Below are positions 9,534 to 19,538 of a stretch of 64,000 nucleotides of DNA, piece after piece. Under the pieces are notes generated by a model. That model searched no databases and was not told where the DNA came from. It was given only the letters and a program-made list of their open reading frames with translations. The position numbers and the translations under genes are program-made. The DNA comes from Symsagittifera roscoffensis (Eukaryota > Xenacoelomorpha > Acoela > Convolutidae): NCBI RefSeq assembly GCF_963678635.1, contig NC_087064.1, positions 17,909,802 through 17,973,801 on the forward strand, in the 5' to 3' direction. The first letter of the stretch is position 1. Every line of letters begins with the position of its first letter.

Positions 9534-12500
9534 ATGAGTTTAGACAAGTCGAGGATACCAAAACGAGGTAATAGCTCTAGGAAATTCATACCTGAAAAGC
9601 AAAGAAAAACGATGACCGATCCTTTTGTGGATTGGATCAAGCGATCCCGGTCTGACAAAAGGGGGACGGTTTCAGGCAGAATGGTTGAAACGAGAAGTCA
9701 GAAGACCTCAGAAGAGCGAAGAGAACTGTTAGAAGTGGAGGTCAATACGGACCATACCATGAACGACAACCAGGGAGTAAATGGACTGGAAGGGAGAGGC
9801 AGAAGGCTGGCGAGTGAGTCTACTCCGGTAGAACAAGGCCATGGTTTTGCCACTTCCACCGGGACGTTGGATCGAGAGGAGATGTCGGAACTGTCCGACA
9901 TCTCAACTGAAGTAACGGCAACTAGAAGATCTCCGACAGACAACACTATGATGGCAAGCGGAACTGGAAAACAAACAACCTCATCATCGTTCTCAGAAAG
10001 AATGAAGAACACCTTCGGAAACATCTTTCCATTCAGCATGGGAGGAGGAGCAGGAAACGATGGGGAGTCCCAGGAGGAAGAGGATGAAGAGGAGCAAGGG
10101 GACTTTGGATCTCAAGTCAGTCTCAATAGTTCGATCCAGGAGAGTGAGGCACACGTCGGAAGAGAGACTGGAACCATGGATAAATTTGGTGTAGTGACAA
10201 CGATAAGCAAAGAGGCAAACACATCGGGCCAGTCGAAGGACTTCGCGATTAGGACAAGTTCGGAGCCACAACCTGAAGAGAGTAGAACCAGAGGGCTTGG
10301 CAACGCGTTAGCGGATCCTGAAATAGATAATGAAAAGACGTCAAGACAGAGAGTCAAGGCCCGGATCTCGACCAGCACGAAGCTACCTGGGACCGACAGA
10401 GTTACACCACCACTAGTGACGCCACTCATGGATAACGGGGCAGCACTAGAGGAAGCCTTAAACAACATAGTGGGCAGTTTAGGAGAACAAAATGAACAGA
10501 TGTCGATAAGGATGAGTGAACTAGAAAGAGCAGTTCACATTGAAAGAGAAAGTCTGCGGGAAGAAATAAACCGCAACAGACAAGAAGTTGGCAGAAGCGA
10601 AAAACGCTTGAAAGAAAGAACGGACGAACATATGACGAGGAACTTGTCGCGAATGACAAGAGAAGCGGAACAGAGGGAGTTACGCTTAAGAGCCGACATG
10701 GAGAAGTTAAGAATTCAACAAGAGCAGTCTCTTGGGTCTCTTGACACAAAGATAGATGCGATGATGGAGAGGCGAACTCAGGCTATCATGGATAGGTTGG
10801 ACGGGCTACTAAGCAGCAAGAGTGGACCAAAAGAAGGAGAGCCGAACTCGGGAGGTCCCAGCAGGGAACCGAGGGTGAACTTCAATGAACATCAAAGGAG
10901 GAAGACGTATGGATCCACTAGAGGCAGGGGCAGTTCATCAGGCTATGCCACAAGGGGTAATACAGCATGGGGCCCGAACAGTAGAGCAAGTTCAACGGGG
11001 AACAGACAAACCTCGAACGAACGACCAACGCAAAGCACACATGCGACCGGGAGAAGCGATTCTGGCAACATGGGGCATACAAGCCCGAGGAGGAGTCACA
11101 TGGGCCAAGCGGGAAACGCTCATGGTGATTCGGATTGTAGGGATGTACCGCACACAGAGCCTTCGACAAGGTGTGAGGACACTCAAGCGGGACACTCAAG
11201 GGATGCTACGGCTATGGCCACAGCATTTGAACCCCTGAACAGGTCTTTGGAGACATTCCTGACGCGGTTATCTAGAACCAATGAACGCAGTGAAAAGTCC
11301 AGAAGAGTCTTTAAGAAACCAAGATGCTACAAAGACGAATCTGATGGCTGTATTGATACCTGGATAGAGGTAATGAAGCTGCATTTCGAGGAAGAAGACT
11401 TGTCTGAGAGACAGGAATGCAGCGCGCTCACCAGCAACTTAGAAGGGACAGCCCTGAACTGTGTCATGGCCAAGAAACAGTATCAACGTGACACTGCTGA
11501 GAAAATCTTCGAAATTTTATTAAACCGTTTCGGATCAGGGGTGCAGGGGCACCAGGCGATGATGCGCTTCGAGAAACGGAGGCAGCGGGAAGATGAAACT
11601 ATAGACAAGTTTCTCGATGATTTGGAAATGCTGAGAAGACGCAGCCAACCGGATGAGTCAAATCGAAGGATGAACCTGGCCGTAGCCTCAAAATTCATCG
11701 ATGGTGTGAAAAACGATGAACTTCGTACGATGCTAGCAACGCATTACACACCACTATCAACTAATGCGCCAACACCGGAGGAGTTGAGACTCAAATCGAA
11801 AGAGTATCTATTGCTGAAACCTCCTTCGAGATCTGGATATTACAAGAACAATTATGGCAATTTTAACAACGGACCAGCGAACCAAGGGAACAATTGGTAC
11901 AAACCGAGGGACGATATGGACAAGAGACGCTCTTGTGCTAATTGTAGTTCAACAGACCATCATGTGTCAGCATGCCCAGCTTATAAACAAGGCATGAAAG
12001 CAATAGGCTTTAGCCTCGAGGACGAAGATGCGTCAGAGTTGGAACATGAGGATTTCATGAGAGGAGTAATTGCGAAATTCGGCCCGAGGTGTTTCTTTTG
12101 CAACTTGGAAGGTCATTTTAAATCAGACTGTCCACAATTCTGGGATGCAGTGGCAGACATCAAGCATCCAAGGCATGAAGAAGCTTTATCAGGAGTGAAA
12201 GCAAGCAAGGCTCGACTTTTAAACGAAGCAGAGGCACGCAGGAAGGACAAACCTCAAGAGCTGGCGGCAAAGAAAATGCAAGCGGTAACAGGAGAAGCAC
12301 GTGAACCGGAACCAGCAACTGCGGCCGATGACTTCAAGATCGATTATAAGGCAGCCGCAAAGGATGCTTTAAATAGAGTACAGCAGGAATTGGTGACGAA
12401 AGAGATCGAACAAAAAGTGAAACTTGAACTGGAAAATGAAAAGCTTCAGGAGCAACTGAATACCTTCGAAGCAACGGAGTTCGAGGAGACGAAAACACCA

Positions 12501-15500
12501 AGCAGTTTAGATATGAAACTTAAAGTGATCTCCGGTAAGAGGTTCGGCATGGCGCCGCAAGGAAAGAAGATACAGTCGATAATCTCAGTGGCTGGACACC
12601 AGGTAATAAGAAATTTGAGTGAACCATCAGAGTTCACTTTAATGCATTTGGACACATATGCAGATTATCTGAGGCAGGTGGAGCCACGCACTGAGTCGAG
12701 AGCTGTGCGAGCACTACTAACGACGGGTGGCCCTCGCATGAAGAAACTTCATGGACGCTACTTGGAGGTCTATGGGCCGTATCAAATAATGCTGAACGTG
12801 GATGGAATCAGCATCTACACCAGGACTTACATAACAACAGATGATGACCAAATGGGGCAGATCTATTTGGGTGAAGAGGAACTCAAAGTCCGCAGGATAG
12901 GCCATGACGCCATGATGGAACAAGACGCGGTACATATTGGATATGAAGCAGATGTGACAGCACACCTGCTTGACACCAACGGAACAAAAATCGGAGTCAC
13001 AGGGCTTCTGGACACAGGCGCGGTGGTGAGTGTGATGCCGATAAAAACCTGGGAGAGAATGGGCTTCACGCGGGAAGATCTGATTCCTACGAATCTCCGA
13101 CTAGCCGCTGCAAATCGAGGAGCTATCTACGTAGCCGGAAGAACACCGGTGACGGTCCTTCACATGGGAGGACGGAACCTTTGGATGAGCTTCCTGGTGG
13201 TAGAGAATCTGGACGACGCCGACCAATTCATCTTGGGCAGAGATTTTGTCAGGAATTTTGACGTGATGATTGACTTGAACAACGGTCTAATACGGATTAG
13301 AAACCCGGACCGAAAGTATGTTAAGAGACCAATTAATAGGATAATAACAGATGAAAATAAGGTACCAGTTTTTTTGGATAGAAAAGTAAAGTTACAACCA
13401 GGACAAGCTGTAGTAGCAATTTTTAGAATGAGAAATTTAAATTCGTTAAGTGATAGCAAACAGGTTTGCTTAGTACCGAATCCAAATAGTCAGAGTTCGG
13501 TGATTTTAGGCCGGAGCTTCTCGGTAACGCGAAACGGACTGTGTGTCAGTGTGTTGTTGAACACACTGGACACCACGGTTTCAATCCAGCGTGGAAAGAA
13601 GCTTGGTTACGCATTGCCGATGAGGACCGACTATGAAGAGACACAAAACTTGAAGAAATATAGTGTGAAAGACTGTCCTTATCATGCAAATAAAGATAAA
13701 ATCTTAAAGAGAATTAATGAATTAAAATCTATTCATAAATTGTTTTCAATGAAATCCGAAACGGACGACGGCTTATCAAGCTGCTCGAATTTTCCGGAAC
13801 GCCCCTCGTCATATGAACTAGATTCTGACAAACCGGTTTTGCCAGAAATAGAACATTTAAAAGGAAAAATAGGTGAGGGAGATTTTGAAAAATTGCGGGA
13901 CCTCCTAAATCGGAACGCCGAGGTATTTTCAAAACATAAGGCGGACATCGGTTGCTGTAATTTCGTCGAACACGAAATCGAACTAGAAGAGGGCGCCGTT
14001 CCCCATAGGGAAGGCGCAAGGCGAATGACGCAACATAAATCGGAAGCGTGCCGAGCGGAAATAGAAATGTTGCTTGAATACGACATGATAGAACCCTCGA
14101 AATCACCATGGGCTTGCGGAGTAGTAATGGCGAAAAAGAAAGGGGGGCAGCTTAGATTTTGTTGCGACTTTCGTTACTTGAACGCGGTAACGATTAAAGA
14201 TGCGTACCCGATACCGCGAATAGACGAGAGCCTATCCAAACTTGGTGATGCAAAGTTCTTCACCACATTGGACTTGGGTTCTGCCTTCTGGCAGGTTCCT
14301 CTGCGAAAGAAGGACAGGGAGAAAACCGGATTCGCGTGCGAATTGGGGTTGTACCAGTGGAAGAGGATGCCCTTCGGCTTGTGCAATGCAACAGCAACCT
14401 TTCAAAGGCTGATGGCTCAGGCTTTGACAGGAGTGTCCAAAAAGTACGGGAATCTCTTGATGTGCTACGTGGATGACGTAGTCATAGCGACACCAACCCT
14501 GGAGGATCACATTGATCGACTCGATGAGGTCTTCGGATGTATGAAAAGAGCAGGCTTGAAATGCAAACCATCGAAATGTGAAATCCTTAGGGATTCGATC
14601 AAGTACCTGGGAAGAATGGTGGACAGGCATGGTGTGAGGCCAGATCCGGACGCAGTGGAAGCAGTGTTGACATGGAAAGCTCCGAGAACGGACACACAGC
14701 TCATGAGCTTCCTAGGGTTTGCCAATTACTACCGAGAATTCATTAAGGGATATGCGGACAAAGTGTATCCGATGCAGAAGCTGATGCGCAACAAAGGGAA
14801 GAAGTTCGAATGGAACGATGAAGCACAAGTTGCTTTCGAGAACATAAAGCGGGAACTGTGCGAAGCGCCAGTGCTAGGCATGCCTACAGAAAAGGGCATG
14901 TATGTTCTTGACCCGGACGCATCGGTGGTGGCCATCTCAGGAATCTTGCATCAAGAGCAAGAATGGAACGGAAGAACAGTTCTCCGTCCCATTGCATACG
15001 GCAGCAAGGTCCTGAGTGACACAGAGATGAAATATGGCGCACCAAAAGCAGAAATGTTTGCAGTAGTTACCTTCGTGGAGAAGTACCGTGCATACTTGGG
15101 GAGCGCTCCCTTCAAGTTACGCGTGGACAACAGAGCGTTATCCTGGTTGAAGACCTACTCGATGGATCAGAGTTATATTGGTAGATTGATAGTCAGATTG
15201 GATGGCTACCATATGATAATCGAACATAGGATGCGTGATAAACATCAGAATGCTGACAGTCTCAGCAAGAAAACTGAGTTCTATGAAAGATTGGAGCAGA
15301 AGCAGGCCAATCAGGCGGAAGTAAAGGAGGGATTCTCGTTTCTGGACAAAGAAACTTATGAAGCGCTTCCCTTAACGAGATGGTTGGATAAGTCTGGACA
15401 TCCAATTCCAGGGCATCCTGAGTTACCTGTAGAGAAAGCAGCTGAGATAAAGATCCTGTCCAAGGAGGATCCAGTCCCCTTAGATTTGTTGCTGCGCTCG

Positions 15501-18500
15501 AACCTGGTCCAGCAAGAACTCTCTCGCATGAATATAAACAGCCTCTCATTATTGGATAAAACGGTGCAAGTCACACCACAAGTAATGCGGATGCTGGGTG
15601 GATTGTTAGAAAGAGAAGTGACCAGAGATGACCCCGAGTGGACAGCAGCAGTGGCATCGCTAACAGTCAGTGAGAAAGTGAAGATCATGCCGTCCAGACA
15701 ACAGCACGAGGAGAACAAGAGGGATTGTAGGACAATAGTTCAGCAACTAGTATCCTCAATACCCCAAGAGATTTTAACCAGTACTTCTTACGGACGGAAA
15801 GAACAGGGGAGCAGCAAGCGAAAGAAAACCGTCACCTTTGTAGACCGGGAAAAAGAGGGTGAAGAGGTAGAACAAAATCTGCTGCAAGACTATTTGTCCG
15901 GGGAGAAGGATGAGGAGAGAAACCAGCAATCACAAGATCAACACCCGGGACAAGTGAATTTGTCCGGGGAGTCCGAGATAGACGAGAAAAATCCTGATGA
16001 GAAACAGGACCTAGAGAACAAAGTTTTGTACGGGGAGTTCAGATGGATGCGAAGGAAATACGGACATGATCTGGAGGAGCGTGCAGTCTCCAGTACAACA
16101 CCTTCGACGGATGATAAGTCAGAAAGCTCGAGAATTAACACCTATTCAGACAGGGATTCGACCTCGGGATCAGAACTGTCAGAACTGGCGATACACACGC
16201 TACTAGTGGAAACTCGGGCGAGAAACCTGGACAGAGAGGTGTACCAGGATCCTGACAGTGATCGCTACCTAATACCAAGCGAAAGAGTCTTTGACAACGC
16301 AGCGGATGACTTAGAAACGATAGCGGTATCGAAACGTTCGATAAGCCTGTTGCCGCAGAAAGAGGTAGTCAGGACTGATCTTCAGCCGTTTCAACAAGAA
16401 ACACAACCGTTGGCGAAGATTTGGTGCGTTAAGATGGAAGAAGACACACATCAGCCCAACGAGCTGAACAGTCAGATGAGAGTCATGAAGACGTACTTGA
16501 AGGCGAGATACAGACTCTCGGACCTTCTAAGGGCGCAGAGAAATGATCGCATGACAAGCAACCTAAAAAGTTGGATAGAAAACGGTGCACCTGACAAAGG
16601 TGACCTGGAAGAAGACAGCTATAGGATCCTGAGACAATACTTCATGCAGAAGGAGGGGAGATTATATCTGAACAAGGACGGGATCGTGGCTTGCAGGAGA
16701 AGAGAAGAAGACAAGGTCTTATACAAATATAACGCGATAGTGTTGCCGCAACTCTATCAGACAGAACTATTATTCAGGTCGCATGATCAGATGGGCCATC
16801 AAGGGATCGACAAAGTGTATCAGAGGATCCTGAAGCGCTTTGAGTGGCCTGGGATGAAAAAGGCATGCGAGAAATGGGTGACAGCATGTCTGTCATGCCA
16901 ACAGGTCAAGGATCCTAGGAAGTTGCGATTTCCTTTACAATCAATTGAATCGTCTGAATTCAACGAGGTGGTGCAGATAGATCACCAGAAGATATGCATG
17001 ACAGACAGCGGTTACAACCAAGTCTTGGTCATGATAGATCACTTCACGAAGTATGCAGAGGCCGTGCCCTGCATAACTGCCTCAGCGGAAGAGACATGCG
17101 ACCACCTGATCAATACGTGGATAGCAAGACACGGATGTCCAATGACGTTTCAATCGGACAATGGAACGGCTTTCGTAGACGAGCTTACGAAAGAGCTTAT
17201 GAGACGGTCACAGGTCGCTCAGGCTCACTCCACGACATACCACCCTCAGACGAATGGCTTAGTGGAAAGACAGAATAGGACGTTAGTATCGATGCTGAGA
17301 GTATACTGTTCCAGGTATATGACCGATTGGGACAGATACCTTCCACAGGTGATGGGAGCTTATAATAGCACGCAACACTCCACCACTGGAGTCAGTCCAC
17401 ACATGATGCTGACGGGACACGAGAAATCTTTACCCTTGACATTCTTCTACCCAGAGTATGAGGGAAAGAAAACATCCCCACAGGTCTACGTGAGGGATGT
17501 GATCAGACGCCAACAGGAGTTGAACGACTTGTGTAGACGAAACACTCAGCAGGCACAGGCAAGGCAGAGGAAAAGATTCGACAAGAAAGCAGCTGGTGCA
17601 AAGGCTTACTCGGTGGGAGACTACGTATGGGTATTTCAGAACGTTATACCACCGAAAGGGACAAAAAAGCTTCTGAAGAAGTGGAGGGGACCCTTCATGA
17701 TTACAGAGGTGCACCAAGAGGGACGCTTTTATAGACTGAGTACTGGCCGAGCCGCCCACTACGAGAACATCAAGCCACACAATCCATCGACAGAAGACTG
17801 GTGTATACCTGCAGACATGGAAGAAGGGGATTATCTAATGATGGATCCTGCTTGTGAGGTCAATGAAAAAGGCACCAGGGAGAAGAACGATGGAAACGAA
17901 GTCGTAGAGGAAGGTACGGATACACCATTGGACCTGGATCCAAACGAACAGATCGAAGCGGACGATGAAACCTTGCCCTACGCAGAGGAAGATTGGCAGG
18001 ATTCCGAACAGACAGAGGTTCCCAAGAACATGGAACCAGATCTTCCGTTCACGATGCAGACTCGTCAGAAAGACGGGACGAGACTAAGAAAGAAATACAA
18101 TCCTTACGGTGACGACTTTGTAGTGGATAGGATAGATCTAAAGAAAATAGTGGAGGAAGTAGTGGGTTTAGAGGAAATAACAGTGTCACAGGACATTGAC
18201 ATAGTCGATGATCACAACGATGAGTGGGTTGACGACTGGTCGAAACCCGAGGTGGAGTTCGACGATGAGCAACAGCAGTCAAATGAACAAGACCTGACGA
18301 ACCTGCGTGTCTTAGAGTGGCTGAACGAAATGACATCAGACCCTGATAAGACCAGCGTTACGATTCAAGACGTAGATCGCGAAAGCGCGAAATACATTAA
18401 GACCGAACGAGATGATCCTTCCTGGGCTGCCCAGGAAGGACAACTTCTCATTCCAGCTTCTAATCTTGACTTAATACCCGGTATGCGATCGACGGGGACG

Positions 18501-19136
18501 CCGATGGATATTTTTGTCCGGGGAGTGGGGGTAGGACTTACCCACACTGAAAACTTGATAATAAAAAAATTGAGAATAGCAAGAGAAACAGGAAACTTAG
18601 AAGCAGAAACAGGTGAAGAACCTAAGAAACCTGACATAGGCAGGGTAGTTGAGTCATATTTTAATTTACCAAATGAATATTCTAGTAACATAATACTAAC
18701 AGACAGTGATTTCATACTCACAAACAGAACATGTGCGGTAGCTATCACCGCAGACATGAGTTTTAGGACGGCGCTAGCGGCAGATTTTAAGAGGGAATAT
18801 AAAAACGTGGAATTCCTTTGGAAGCAAAGACCAGGGATAGGGGGCGTAGCAGCCTTACCCCCGGCGGTGTCGCAGATACCGGGAAAGTACTTATGCTTCT
18901 TGGTAACGAGGGCGACAGAGAAGCAGCACGTGGACCCAGAAAACCTAGTCTTGTCTTTGACGAGGCTGAGGGACTTCCTTGTGGAAATGGACGTGAAGGA
19001 GCTTTCGCTTCCAGTGTACGATCCAAATAGAGGAAGACTGCATCCTCGGGAATTGTACGCGCTTGTACACGTGATATTCTCTGATACGAACATACAAGTG
19101 TATCTACATAAGAAATATTACTTAAGTATAGGCTGA
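9534..19136 (+). CDS. E1 gag-pol polyprotein with C-terminal macrodomain-like region (3200 aa)
   Basis: A single uninterrupted frame. In order: basic/acidic N-terminus; coiled coil ~310-420; gag capsid-like domain ~595-740; two CCHC knuckles (~800-815, ~853-866); aspartic protease LLDTGA (D1160); reverse transcriptase ~1500-1700 with YVDD at 1645-1648; RNase H ~1785-1915 ending in HQNADSLSKK; a ~490-residue charged linker; integrase with the HHCC finger (~2416-2465), core D2483, D2542, E2578 (DX58DX35E) and a GPF-type C-terminal module (~2705-2755); an acidic tail; and residues ~3045-3195 resembling macrodomains of the OARD1/TARG1 type (ITADMSF..., GGVAAL, FLVTR...ENL...SL, ELSLP). The macrodomain's glycine loop and the GCGLD catalytic loop are replaced, so hydrolase activity is doubtful. 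Gag and pol are in one frame with no frameshift signal. The start is the first in-frame ATG; an internal Met before ETRSQK is an alternative, because E2 similarity improves there. Confidence 0.95.
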   Translation: MSLDKSRIPKRGNSSRKFIPEKQRKTMTDPFVDWIKRSRSDKRGTVSGRMVETRSQKTSEERRELLEVEVNTDHTMNDNQGVNGLEGRGRRLASESTPVEQGHGFATSTGTLDREEMSELSDISTEVTATRRSPTDNTMMASGTGKQTTSSSFSERMKNTFGNIFPFSMGGGAGNDGESQEEEDEEEQGDFGSQVSLNSSIQESEAHVGRETGTMDKFGVVTTISKEANTSGQSKDFAIRTSSEPQPEESRTRGLGNALADPEIDNEKTSRQRVKARISTSTKLPGTDRVTPPLVTPLMDNGAALEEALNNIVGSLGEQNEQMSIRMSELERAVHIERESLREEINRNRQEVGRSEKRLKERTDEHMTRNLSRMTREAEQRELRLRADMEKLRIQQEQSLGSLDTKIDAMMERRTQAIMDRLDGLLSSKSGPKEGEPNSGGPSREPRVNFNEHQRRKTYGSTRGRGSSSGYATRGNTAWGPNSRASSTGNRQTSNERPTQSTHATGRSDSGNMGHTSPRRSHMGQAGNAHGDSDCRDVPHTEPSTRCEDTQAGHSRDATAMATAFEPLNRSLETFLTRLSRTNERSEKSRRVFKKPRCYKDESDGCIDTWIEVMKLHFEEEDLSERQECSALTSNLEGTALNCVMAKKQYQRDTAEKIFEILLNRFGSGVQGHQAMMRFEKRRQREDETIDKFLDDLEMLRRRSQPDESNRRMNLAVASKFIDGVKNDELRTMLATHYTPLSTNAPTPEELRLKSKEYLLLKPPSRSGYYKNNYGNFNNGPANQGNNWYKPRDDMDKRRSCANCSSTDHHVSACPAYKQGMKAIGFSLEDEDASELEHEDFMRGVIAKFGPRCFFCNLEGHFKSDCPQFWDAVADIKHPRHEEALSGVKASKARLLNEAEARRKDKPQELAAKKMQAVTGEAREPEPATAADDFKIDYKAAAKDALNRVQQELVTKEIEQKVKLELENEKLQEQLNTFEATEFEETKTPSSLDMKLKVISGKRFGMAPQGKKIQSIISVAGHQVIRNLSEPSEFTLMHLDTYADYLRQVEPRTESRAVRALLTTGGPRMKKLHGRYLEVYGPYQIMLNVDGISIYTRTYITTDDDQMGQIYLGEEELKVRRIGHDAMMEQDAVHIGYEADVTAHLLDTNGTKIGVTGLLDTGAVVSVMPIKTWERMGFTREDLIPTNLRLAAANRGAIYVAGRTPVTVLHMGGRNLWMSFLVVENLDDADQFILGRDFVRNFDVMIDLNNGLIRIRNPDRKYVKRPINRIITDENKVPVFLDRKVKLQPGQAVVAIFRMRNLNSLSDSKQVCLVPNPNSQSSVILGRSFSVTRNGLCVSVLLNTLDTTVSIQRGKKLGYALPMRTDYEETQNLKKYSVKDCPYHANKDKILKRINELKSIHKLFSMKSETDDGLSSCSNFPERPSSYELDSDKPVLPEIEHLKGKIGEGDFEKLRDLLNRNAEVFSKHKADIGCCNFVEHEIELEEGAVPHREGARRMTQHKSEACRAEIEMLLEYDMIEPSKSPWACGVVMAKKKGGQLRFCCDFRYLNAVTIKDAYPIPRIDESLSKLGDAKFFTTLDLGSAFWQVPLRKKDREKTGFACELGLYQWKRMPFGLCNATATFQRLMAQALTGVSKKYGNLLMCYVDDVVIATPTLEDHIDRLDEVFGCMKRAGLKCKPSKCEILRDSIKYLGRMVDRHGVRPDPDAVEAVLTWKAPRTDTQLMSFLGFANYYREFIKGYADKVYPMQKLMRNKGKKFEWNDEAQVAFENIKRELCEAPVLGMPTEKGMYVLDPDASVVAISGILHQEQEWNGRTVLRPIAYGSKVLSDTEMKYGAPKAEMFAVVTFVEKYRAYLGSAPFKLRVDNRALSWLKTYSMDQSYIGRLIVRLDGYHMIIEHRMRDKHQNADSLSKKTEFYERLEQKQANQAEVKEGFSFLDKETYEALPLTRWLDKSGHPIPGHPELPVEKAAEIKILSKEDPVPLDLLLRSNLVQQELSRMNINSLSLLDKTVQVTPQVMRMLGGLLEREVTRDDPEWTAAVASLTVSEKVKIMPSRQQHEENKRDCRTIVQQLVSSIPQEILTSTSYGRKEQGSSKRKKTVTFVDREKEGEEVEQNLLQDYLSGEKDEERNQQSQDQHPGQVNLSGESEIDEKNPDEKQDLENKVLYGEFRWMRRKYGHDLEERAVSSTTPSTDDKSESSRINTYSDRDSTSGSELSELAIHTLLVETRARNLDREVYQDPDSDRYLIPSERVFDNAADDLETIAVSKRSISLLPQKEVVRTDLQPFQQETQPLAKIWCVKMEEDTHQPNELNSQMRVMKTYLKARYRLSDLLRAQRNDRMTSNLKSWIENGAPDKGDLEEDSYRILRQYFMQKEGRLYLNKDGIVACRRREEDKVLYKYNAIVLPQLYQTELLFRSHDQMGHQGIDKVYQRILKRFEWPGMKKACEKWVTACLSCQQVKDPRKLRFPLQSIESSEFNEVVQIDHQKICMTDSGYNQVLVMIDHFTKYAEAVPCITASAEETCDHLINTWIARHGCPMTFQSDNGTAFVDELTKELMRRSQVAQAHSTTYHPQTNGLVERQNRTLVSMLRVYCSRYMTDWDRYLPQVMGAYNSTQHSTTGVSPHMMLTGHEKSLPLTFFYPEYEGKKTSPQVYVRDVIRRQQELNDLCRRNTQQAQARQRKRFDKKAAGAKAYSVGDYVWVFQNVIPPKGTKKLLKKWRGPFMITEVHQEGRFYRLSTGRAAHYENIKPHNPSTEDWCIPADMEEGDYLMMDPACEVNEKGTREKNDGNEVVEEGTDTPLDLDPNEQIEADDETLPYAEEDWQDSEQTEVPKNMEPDLPFTMQTRQKDGTRLRKKYNPYGDDFVVDRIDLKKIVEEVVGLEEITVSQDIDIVDDHNDEWVDDWSKPEVEFDDEQQQSNEQDLTNLRVLEWLNEMTSDPDKTSVTIQDVDRESAKYIKTERDDPSWAAQEGQLLIPASNLDLIPGMRSTGTPMDIFVRGVGVGLTHTENLIIKKLRIARETGNLEAETGEEPKKPDIGRVVESYFNLPNEYSSNIILTDSDFILTNRTCAVAITADMSFRTALAADFKREYKNVEFLWKQRPGIGGVAALPPAVSQIPGKYLCFLVTRATEKQHVDPENLVLSLTRLRDFLVEMDVKELSLPVYDPNRGRLHPRELYALVHVIFSDTNIQVYLHKKYYLSIG

Positions 19137-19447
19137 GTGATGAGCGAGAGGGTGTTAGGCCAAAGACCGAGTTACATGTAATATGTGATATGTGTGTCAT
19201 GTTATGTTATGTTATGTGTTAGGTTATTAAGATCATGGGTAAGCAGGGGTTAGTGACCATGAACAACTAAATGACGATCTTGGGAATAGATCCAAAGTTT
19301 GGACTGTCCAATCTTAGGTCGAATTCCAAAATTTTAGAAACCAATTGATTTTAATAAATTTTAGGATAAATATCTTTTTATCTGAACTGTCTTTAAGCAA
19401 ATTTTAACGATGTATGTTAGGGTGAAATTGACAAGTGTGACATTCGT

Positions 19448-19461
19448 GATTTCTTTTCTAG
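19448..19461 (+). promoter_or_regulatory. candidate 3' splice site before the second E1 frame
   Basis: The pyrimidine tract TTTCTTTTCTAG ends at 19461, 77 bp before the ATG at 19539. It would allow a spliced subgenomic mRNA for the downstream frame, as for env in other gypsy-type elements. A matching donor in the leader or LTR was not pinned down. Confidence 0.4.
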
Positions 19462-19538
19462 ATCCTGATTGATCATTTAATTGCTCACTTGAGTCAAAAC
19501 TTGAAATCGAAATCAAATTAAATTTGGAGAAGAACAGT

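Noticed and set aside
18365-19093. A 242-codon - strand frame opposite the end of gag-pol
   Set aside because: It lies over the macrodomain-like coding part, has no domain-like features, and codon bias favours the + strand.
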